Shown here piece after piece: positions 1-4,336 of a stretch of DNA of 5,911 bases. The first letter of the stretch is position 1. Every line of letters starts with the position of its first letter. The notes below the pieces were generated by a model. The model saw only the letters and a program-made list of their open reading frames with translations. It did not search any database and was not told the DNA's origin. The translations under genes were made by a program, and so were the position numbers. The stretch is from Clostridium sp. CAG:1024 (GTDB taxonomy: Bacteria > Bacillota > Clostridia > Christensenellales > CAG-138). The stretch is from NCBI GenBank assembly GCA_000432015.1, contig HF985541.1:1064-6974 (forward strand), read 5' to 3'.

Positions 1-917
1 ACGTTGATCGCGCCCTGGGCGAGCGAGAGGGACGGATCGGGAACGAGCAGCGCAGGATCGATTTTTTTCAGCGTACCGAGACCGGAGCATGTCGGACAGG
101 CGCCGTAGGGGTTGTTGAAGGAGAACATACGCGGCGCAAGCTCTTCCATGTCAACACCGCAGTCGGGGCAGGCATAGTTTTGAGAAAACAGCATCTCCTC
201 GCCGCCCACGACCTGTACGATCGCAAGGTTTTTGCCAAGGCGAAACGCGTTTTCCAGCGAATCCGTAAGACGGCCGCCGAGATCATTCTTGATCACGAGA
301 CGGTCGATCACGGCCTCGATGCTATGCTTGAACTTTTTGTCGAGCGCGGGAACCTCGGAAAGGTCATACACCTCGCCGTCTACGCGCACGCGAACGTATC
401 CTTCACGCCGCAGCTCGTCGAACACCTTCTGATGCTCGCCCTTGCGGCCGCGGACGCAGGGCGCCATGACCTGAATGCGCGATCCATCCGGAAGAGACAT
501 GACGCGATCGACCACCTGATCGATGGTTTGACGCTCGATGACACGGCCGCAGACGGGACAGTGCGGCGTGCCGCAGCGCGCGTAGAGCAGGCGCAGATAG
601 TCGTGGATCTCCGTCACCGTGCCGACGGTCGAACGCGGATTGTTGCTCGTACTCTTCTGGTCGATGGAGATCGCGGGGGAAAGACCGTCGATGCTGTCAA
701 GGTCGGGTTTTTCCATCTGTCCGAGGAACATGCGGGCGTAGGAGGAAAGGCTTTCGACATAACGCCGTTGCCCCTCGGCATAGATCGTGTCAAAGGCAAG
801 ACTCGATTTGCCGCTGCCGGACAGACCCGTAAAGACCACGAGCTTGTCCCGCGGCACAACGAGGTCTATATTTTTGAGATTGTGCTCTCTGGCACCCTTA
901 ATAACAATATCCTTCAT
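1..917 (-). CDS. uvrA: UvrABC excinuclease subunit A (UvrA), N-terminal part, cut by the left window edge
   Basis: UvrA is the cytoplasmic ATPase that, with UvrB, scans DNA for bulky lesions and loads UvrB for dual incision by UvrC (nucleotide excision repair). Reading from the ATG at 917 gives 305 complete residues (MKDIVIKGAREHNLKNIDLV...) with no stop before the edge; full UvrA is usually about 940 residues, so roughly the first third is present. Visible landmarks are Walker A GLSGSGKSS (residues 31-39), the UvrA-specific stretch RRYVESLSSYARMFLGQM (51-68), the NNPRSTVGTVTEI segment (92-104), a CPVCG pair (Cys120/Cys123), the UvrB-binding region at about 131-245, and the first zinc module with Cys250/Cys253 and Cys274/Cys277 (CPDC...CPTC). 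No key residue is missing. The start fits the family N-terminus. A weak AAAGG lies 13 nt upstream. The gene diverges from the glycerate kinase, so it begins its own transcription unit; uvrB is not directly upstream, although many bacteria pair the two. Confidence 0.97.
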   Translation of the reverse strand, partial: MKDIVIKGAREHNLKNIDLVVPRDKLVVFTGLSGSGKSSLAFDTIYAEGQRRYVESLSSYARMFLGQMEKPDLDSIDGLSPAISIDQKSTSNNPRSTVGTVTEIHDYLRLLYARCGTPHCPVCGRVIERQTIDQVVDRVMSLPDGSRIQVMAPCVRGRKGEHQKVFDELRREGYVRVRVDGEVYDLSEVPALDKKFKHSIEAVIDRLVIKNDLGGRLTDSLENAFRLGKNLAIVQVVGGEEMLFSQNYACPDCGVDMEELAPRMFSFNNPYGACPTCSGLGTLKKIDPALLVPDPSLSLAQGAIN

Positions 918-957
918 GGGGTGGAAATATCCTTTCTTCCCATCGCACGGGAAAACA

Positions 958-973
958 GCGGCGGAGCCGCCGC
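958..973 (-). other. GC-rich stem-loop at the predicted 5' end of the uvrA mRNA
   Basis: The arms 958-964 (GCGGCGG) and 967-973 (CCGCCGC) are exact reverse complements around AG, so RNA would form at least 6 GC pairs with a 4-nt loop. On the minus strand it is followed by TGTTTTCCC. It starts almost exactly where transcription from the 981-986 box would begin. It could stabilise the 5' end or act as a weak attenuator; the T-run is interrupted, so it is not a convincing terminator. Confidence 0.4.
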
Positions 974-980
974 CTTTCAT

Positions 981-986
981 ATTATA
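981..986 (-). promoter_or_regulatory. Candidate uvrA promoter, -10 box
   Basis: The minus strand reads TATAAT, a perfect sigma-A type -10 hexamer, 63 bp upstream of the uvrA ATG. It would place the transcript start near 974. No good -35 hexamer is seen at 16-18 bp spacing (the region reads GCGCGA), and there is no TG extension. A weak core or activator dependence is therefore possible. A GGGAA/TTCCC inverted repeat (988-1001) occupies the spacer just upstream. Confidence 0.5.
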
Positions 987-987
987 G

Positions 988-1001
988 GGGAAAACGTTCC
1001 C
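988..1001. repeat. Short inverted repeat in the uvrA promoter spacer
   Basis: The sequence GGGAAAACGTTCCC has arms GGGAA (988-992) and TTCCC (997-1001) around AACG, immediately upstream of the uvrA -10 box. Its position suits an operator. It does not match the Bacillus-type SOS/LexA box (GAAC-N4-GTTC), so SOS control of uvrA, common in bacteria, cannot be claimed from it. At this size, chance is not excluded. Confidence 0.3.
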
Positions 1002-1072
1002 GTTCGCGCTGCAACGCGTGAAAACAACACGAAAAATTCACTTTTCATGCCGTATCCGGTCAAAGCAGAGAC

Positions 1073-1081
1073 ATTGTACCA
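1073..1081 (-). promoter_or_regulatory. Second candidate uvrA promoter, extended -10
   Basis: The minus strand reads TGGTACAAT, matching the extended -10 pattern TGnTAtAAT with one substitution. A T-rich TTTTCC lies near the -35 position (1096-1101) but is a poor match to TTGACA. If used, it would give uvrA a leader of about 150 nt containing the other minus-strand signals. This rests on pattern match only. Confidence 0.3.
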
Positions 1082-1165
1082 GAAACATTTTAAAAGGAAA
1101 AGAGGGGAAATGCGGTATGCGGAGACCTTTATTTATTTGGTAGAAGAAGCAGGGAGAGAGCTACG

Positions 1166-1201
1166 GCCGCACATTCTTGCCGCAAGTTCTCCGAATGCGG
1201 C
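1166..1201 (+). repeat. Nested imperfect inverted repeat upstream of the glycerate kinase promoter
   Basis: The left arm 1166-1176 (GCCGCACATTC) pairs with the right arm 1193-1201 (GAATGCGGC), leaving a two-base bulge. Inside lies a second small palindrome, TTGC-C-GCAA (1177-1185). It sits where a -35 element would be expected for the -10 box at 1212-1217. It may be a regulator site or, if transcribed from further upstream, an RNA hairpin followed by TGTTTCAT. Confidence 0.4.
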
Positions 1202-1230
1202 TGTTTCATGATATAATCGTTTTCGGAGAA
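1187..1230. repeat. Perfect 9-bp inverted repeat bracketing the glycerate kinase -10 box
   Basis: TTCTCCGAA at 1187-1195 is the exact reverse complement of TTCGGAGAA at 1222-1230, with 26 bp between them that contain the extended -10 TGATATAAT (1209-1217). The right arm lies at the predicted transcript start. Half-sites placed on either side of a promoter core are typical of repressor operators; as RNA from an upstream start, the arms could also pair. No known regulator is assigned. Confidence 0.45.
1209..1217 (+). promoter_or_regulatory. Extended -10 promoter of the glycerate kinase gene
   Basis: TGATATAAT combines a perfect TATAAT hexamer (1212-1217) with the TGn extension. No TTGACA-like -35 is found at 16-18 bp spacing, which extended -10 promoters tolerate. 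Predicted transcription would start near 1224, giving a leader of about 33 nt to the ATG at 1257 but only about 12 nt to the alternative GTG at 1236. Confidence 0.65.
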
Positions 1231-1235
1231 TCACA

Positions 1236-1242
1236 GTGGAGG
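1236..1242 (+). promoter_or_regulatory. Ribosome-binding site that decides the glycerate kinase start
   Basis: GTGGAGG contains the strong Shine-Dalgarno core GGAGG (1238-1242), 14 nt before the ATG at 1257, which is a rather long spacer. Its own GTG (1236) is in frame and could itself be a start, using GGAG at 1225-1228 seven nt upstream. The promoter position and the family N-terminus favour 1257. Confidence 0.5.
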
Positions 1243-1256
1243 ATGAAAAAAACGGC

Positions 1257-2369
1257 ATGAAACGGTATGTTCTTGCATTCGATTCGTTCAAGGGGACGAT
1301 GGATGCGGACGAGGTCACGAAGATTGTGGAAGCAGCGCTCCTTCGGCATGACCCGGCATCGCAGATACGAGCGATCCCTCTTGCGGACGGCGGGGAGGGG
1401 TTTACCGAGACCTGCCTGCGCCTGTATGGCGGCCGGCGCGTGACGCATAAGACCGTAGACCCATTGGAGCGGCCGGTGGAAGCATTCTATGCCGCTTTGC
1501 CCGACGGAACGGGCGCGGTCGAGATGGCCAGCTGCTGCGGGCTGCCGCTCATGGGACGCGAACGCGACCCGCTGCATGCCTCCACATACGGACTCGGCCA
1601 GCTGCTGCGGCGCATGGAATCAGACGGCGTGACAAAGATCCTGCTCGGTCTTGGCGGCAGCGCAACAAATGACGGCGGCATCGGCATGGCTGCTGCGCTC
1701 GGCTATCAATTTCTGAATGCAGCAGGGGAATTGCTGCATGCGATCCCTGAGAATCTGTCGGATATTGTGCGGATCATACAGCCGAAAAAGCCTTGGACGA
1801 TTCCGGTCATTGCGGCCTGCGACGTGGATAATCCGTTGACGGGCGAGAAGGGCGCGACGTATGTGTTTGGCCCGCAAAAGGGCGTTTCGGGCGAGATGCG
1901 GGAGAGACTGGACGCAGGGCTTCAAAACCTTGCGCTTTGCATAAAGAAGGATCTTTGCATGGATGTTTCTGGGCTTCCCGGCGCAGGAGCAGCGGGAGGC
2001 CTTGGCGCGGGCGTCGCCGCGTTTTTGCATGGCATGTTGCGGCCCGGCATCGAGTTGATCCTGGATGCGGCTGGGATCGACGACGCGATCCGTCAGGCCG
2101 ATTATGTGCTGACGGGCGAAGGGCGGATCGACGCGCAGAGCGCTCACGGAAAAGTTCCCGTCGGCGTGGCGCGAAGAGCGAAAGCGGCGGGCGTTCCCTG
2201 CATTGCGCTCTGCGGCGTGACGGGGGAGGGATTCGAGAAAACGTATGCGGCCGGTATCCGGCGCGTCTACGCTGCGAGCCCGGGCGGCGAGCCGTTCGAG
2301 ATGGTGAAGCGCCATTGCCGGGAGACGCTGCGGACGCTTGCGGAGCGCGTGGCCGCCGAATTGGACTGA
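1257..2369 (+). CDS. glxK: Glycerate kinase, GarK/GlxK family
   Basis: It phosphorylates D-glycerate with ATP in the cytoplasm; characterised members of this family (E. coli GarK, GlxK) make 2-phosphoglycerate, feeding glycolysis from glyoxylate, sugar-acid or serine breakdown. The product has 370 residues, close to the usual 370-380. Conserved blocks appear in order: FDSFKGTMDA at 8-17, LADGGEGF at 42-49, GLGGSATNDGGIGMAAALGY at 131-150, CDVDNPLTGEKGATYVFGPQKG at 188-209, PGAGAAGGLGAG at 241-252, and DYVLTGEGRIDAQSAHGK at 282-299. All are intact, so the enzyme should be active. I chose the ATG at 1257 because relatives begin M-K-(I/R)-hydrophobic-DSFKG; a GTG at 1236 would add seven residues. 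It is transcribed alone, divergent from uvrA and convergent with the exporter genes. No glycerate permease or regulator gene lies in the window, so the physiological pathway is open. The symbol is family-level. Confidence 0.96.
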   Translation: MKRYVLAFDSFKGTMDADEVTKIVEAALLRHDPASQIRAIPLADGGEGFTETCLRLYGGRRVTHKTVDPLERPVEAFYAALPDGTGAVEMASCCGLPLMGRERDPLHASTYGLGQLLRRMESDGVTKILLGLGGSATNDGGIGMAAALGYQFLNAAGELLHAIPENLSDIVRIIQPKKPWTIPVIAACDVDNPLTGEKGATYVFGPQKGVSGEMRERLDAGLQNLALCIKKDLCMDVSGLPGAGAAGGLGAGVAAFLHGMLRPGIELILDAAGIDDAIRQADYVLTGEGRIDAQSAHGKVPVGVARRAKAAGVPCIALCGVTGEGFEKTYAAGIRRVYAASPGGEPFEMVKRHCRETLRTLAERVAAELD

Positions 2370-2375
2370 TCCGCA

Positions 2376-2447
2376 CCGACGGAGAGCGCGCAAAAGAATA
2401 CAGCGGCCTGCTCACATCGCAGCAGACCGCTGTTTGCTTTCCGTCGG
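2376..2447. terminator. Nested stem-loop, probable bidirectional terminator between convergent genes
   Basis: The core hairpin spans 2400-2433. ACAGCGG (2400-2406) pairs with CCGCTGT (2427-2433), and CTGCT (2408-2412) pairs with AGCAG (2421-2425), with one C/A mismatch and an 8-nt loop. On the plus strand it is followed by TTGCTTTCC, and on the minus strand by ATTCTTTTGC, so both sides have modest T-tracts. An outer perfect pair, CCGACGGA (2376-2383) with TCCGTCGG (2440-2447), extends the fold. It fills most of the 86-bp gap between the two converging stop codons (2369 and 2456), where a shared terminator is expected. Confidence 0.8.
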
Positions 2448-2455
2448 GGATTCGC

Positions 2456-4336
2456 TTAACTCAGCTCGAACATCCCCATATAGAGCTGATAGTACTTGCC
2501 CTTTTGCGTGAGCAGATCGTCGTGGTCGCCGCGTTCGATGATTTCGCCGTGCTCCAATACCATGATCGCGTCCGCATTTCGCACGGTGGAGAGCCGGTGC
2601 GCGATGACAAAGACCGTGCGTCCTGCCATGAGCTGATCCATGCCCTGCTCGATGAGCCGCTCGGTACGGGTATCGATGCTGCTCGTTGCTTCGTCCAGAA
2701 TGAGTACGGGCGCGTTTTCGGCCGCGGCGCGCGCAATGGACAAAAGCTGGCGCTGCCCCTGCGACAGGTTTACGCCGTCCGCAGTGAGCACGGTATCATA
2801 GCCCTGCGGCAAATGGCGGATAAAAAAATCCGCGTTTGCAAGCTTTGCCGCACGCTCGATCTCCGCATCTGTGGCGTTCAGATTGCCGTAGCGGATGTTT
2901 TCGCGCACCGTCCCGGTAAACAGATGCGTGTCCTGCAAGACCATGGACAGCGACCTGCGCAGGTCGTCCTTTCGGATGTCCTTTACATCGATGCCGTCGT
3001 AAGTGATCCGCCCCTGCTGTACATCGTAAAACCGATTGATGAGGTTCGTGATCGTGGTCTTGCCCGCGCCGGTCGAACCGACGAACGCGATCTTCTGTCC
3101 GGGTTTTGCATAGAGCGTGACATGCTTTAGCACGTCATGCCCTTCTTCATAGGCAAATGTCACATCCTCAAACCGCACGTCGCCGAGCAGCTCCACAAGC
3201 TTGTTCGAGCCGTTCGCCTGCGGGCAGCACCAAGCCCACACGCCCGTGTATTCCTCGCAGGCCTCAAGAGAACCGTCGGCATGCTTTTTTGCACATGTCA
3301 GCGTCACTTTGCCATCGTCGGTCTCTGGCGTTTCATCGATCAGGTCGAAGATACGCTCCGCGCCGGCAAGCGCGTTCAGAATGCCGTTGAACTGCTGCGC
3401 GATCTGCGTGAGCGGATTCGTGAACTGACGCGTATACTGCAGGAAGGCGGCAATCGTACCGATGTCCATAAGGCCCGCGATCGTCATGCCTGCGCCGATG
3501 GCCGCAGACGCTGCGTAGAGAACATAGCTGAGATTGCCCATAATGGGCATGAGGATCATGGCGAAGGTCATTGCGCTCGTCGATGCGGAACGCAGATTTT
3601 CCGAAAGCACGGAAAACTCGTCGCGCACGGCGTCCTCATGGCAAAAGACCTTGACTTCGCGCTGCCCTTCGATCATCTCCTCGATATAGCCGTTCGTTTT
3701 TGCAAGCGCTTCCTGGCGAAGTTTGAAATAACGCGAGGACTTGCTTCCGATGCGTTTGATCAGAACGAGCATGAGCACGAACATTATGAACACAATCAGC
3801 GTCAGCACAGGGGAGAGCAGCAGCATCATCGCAATTACGCCGACCACCGTGATGAGACTCGTGATAAGCTGAGGGATGCCCTGGCTCAGCATTTCGCGGA
3901 GCGTGTCCGTATCATTTGAAAACAGGCTCATGATCTCACCGTGCGTGCGGGTGTCAAAGTAACGCAGCGGGAGCTTTTGAAGGTTCGTGAACATTTCACA
4001 GCGTACGCGCTCCAAAATGTCGGTCGACACGTTCAGGATCAGGCGGTTGCTGAGAAAAGTTCCGAGCGCGCCGAGAACATAGATGAGCGCAAGCGTCAGT
4101 ACCTGCGAGAGCATGGGCAGCATGGAGCTTGCACCCGCATTGAACAGCGCGGCAATGCTGTTGAAGAGCGGCTTCAGCATATAGGTGCCGAGCACGGCCG
4201 CCCCGGAGGAGAACAGCAGGCTCAGGACAATAATGATGAGCTGCACCGGATAGTGCCAAAGATAACCGAACAAACGACGGAACGTTTTCATCGTGTTCCG
4301 CGGCTTTGCAACGCCGCGAGCAGGTCCGTGTGCCAT
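2456..4336 (-). CDS. ABC exporter half-transporter, catalytically canonical subunit of a heterodimer
   Basis: This is a membrane-embedded half-transporter (type I ABC exporter fold, one membrane domain plus one ATPase domain, 626 aa), expected to pair with the upstream gene product to export drugs, lipids or peptides; the substrate cannot be read from sequence. Membrane helices lie at about 32-55, 75-97, 157-175, 176-194, 255-285 and 286-303. In the ATPase domain: A-loop Tyr396, Walker A GSTGAGKTT (420-428), Q-loop Gln468, signature LSQGQ (524-528), Walker B LILDEATSS with catalytic Glu549, switch His580 (IAHRLSTV). The signature departs from LSGGQ, while Glu and His are kept. A linker of about 40 residues (343-385) between the domains, containing TGVWAW (364-369) and four cysteines, exceeds the usual short linker. 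The ATG at 4336 directly follows the upstream TAA, and AGGGGG sits 8 nt before it. The N-terminal MAHGPARGVAKPRN resembles the Gly/Pro/Lys-rich starts of clostridial relatives. Confidence 0.95.
   Translation of the reverse strand: MAHGPARGVAKPRNTMKTFRRLFGYLWHYPVQLIIIVLSLLFSSGAAVLGTYMLKPLFNSIAALFNAGASSMLPMLSQVLTLALIYVLGALGTFLSNRLILNVSTDILERVRCEMFTNLQKLPLRYFDTRTHGEIMSLFSNDTDTLREMLSQGIPQLITSLITVVGVIAMMLLLSPVLTLIVFIMFVLMLVLIKRIGSKSSRYFKLRQEALAKTNGYIEEMIEGQREVKVFCHEDAVRDEFSVLSENLRSASTSAMTFAMILMPIMGNLSYVLYAASAAIGAGMTIAGLMDIGTIAAFLQYTRQFTNPLTQIAQQFNGILNALAGAERIFDLIDETPETDDGKVTLTCAKKHADGSLEACEEYTGVWAWCCPQANGSNKLVELLGDVRFEDVTFAYEEGHDVLKHVTLYAKPGQKIAFVGSTGAGKTTITNLINRFYDVQQGRITYDGIDVKDIRKDDLRRSLSMVLQDTHLFTGTVRENIRYGNLNATDAEIERAAKLANADFFIRHLPQGYDTVLTADGVNLSQGQRQLLSIARAAAENAPVLILDEATSSIDTRTERLIEQGMDQLMAGRTVFVIAHRLSTVRNADAIMVLEHGEIIERGDHDDLLTQKGKYYQLYMGMFELS

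Larger units (their letters stand above)
918..1256. other. Divergent intergenic region between uvrA and the glycerate kinase gene
   Basis: This 339-bp stretch has no convincing protein gene. It holds candidate promoters for uvrA on the minus strand (TATAAT at 981-986; an extended TGGTACAAT at 1073-1081) and an extended -10 for the glycerate kinase on the plus strand (1209-1217). It also holds several inverted repeats: 958-973, 988-1001, 1166-1201, and the pair 1187-1195/1222-1230. A 33-codon plus-strand reading frame (1110-1211, MRYAETFIYLVEEAG...) has a purine tract only 2 nt from its ATG and is doubtful. An 8-codon frame (1117-1143, MRRPLFIW) has an AGAGGGG tract 9 nt upstream and is better placed for translation, but nothing shows it is expressed. 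The 1021-1110 part is A-rich relative to the flanking genes, as expected of regulatory DNA. Confidence 0.8.

Noticed and set aside
987..1010. A LexA/SOS box upstream of uvrA
   Set aside because: The region contains GAACG-like repeats, but no GAAC-N4-GTTC match could be aligned, so no SOS box is called.
180..1211. A 343-codon plus-strand open frame over the left region
   Set aside because: It lies antisense to uvrA, whose minus-strand frame shows Walker A, the zinc cysteines and family sequence from 917 to the edge. The plus-strand translation has no recognisable domain. It is a shadow of the high-GC coding pattern.
1110..1211. A 33-codon plus-strand frame (MRYAETFIYLVEEAG...) in the intergenic region
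   Set aside because: The purine tract is only 2 nt from its ATG, its end runs through the inverted repeats and -10 box of the next gene, and no promoter is visible upstream. It is probably not a gene.
1206..2393. Minus-strand open frames of 123, 257 and 202 codons antisense to the glycerate kinase
   Set aside because: The plus strand carries every conserved glycerate kinase block in one frame. The antisense products are Arg/Ala/His-rich with no known features.
1937..3130. A 397-codon plus-strand open frame
   Set aside because: It overlaps the glycerate kinase in another frame, runs through the terminator hairpin and then lies antisense to the ABC ATPase domain. The translation is Arg-rich and of low complexity, typical of a spurious frame.
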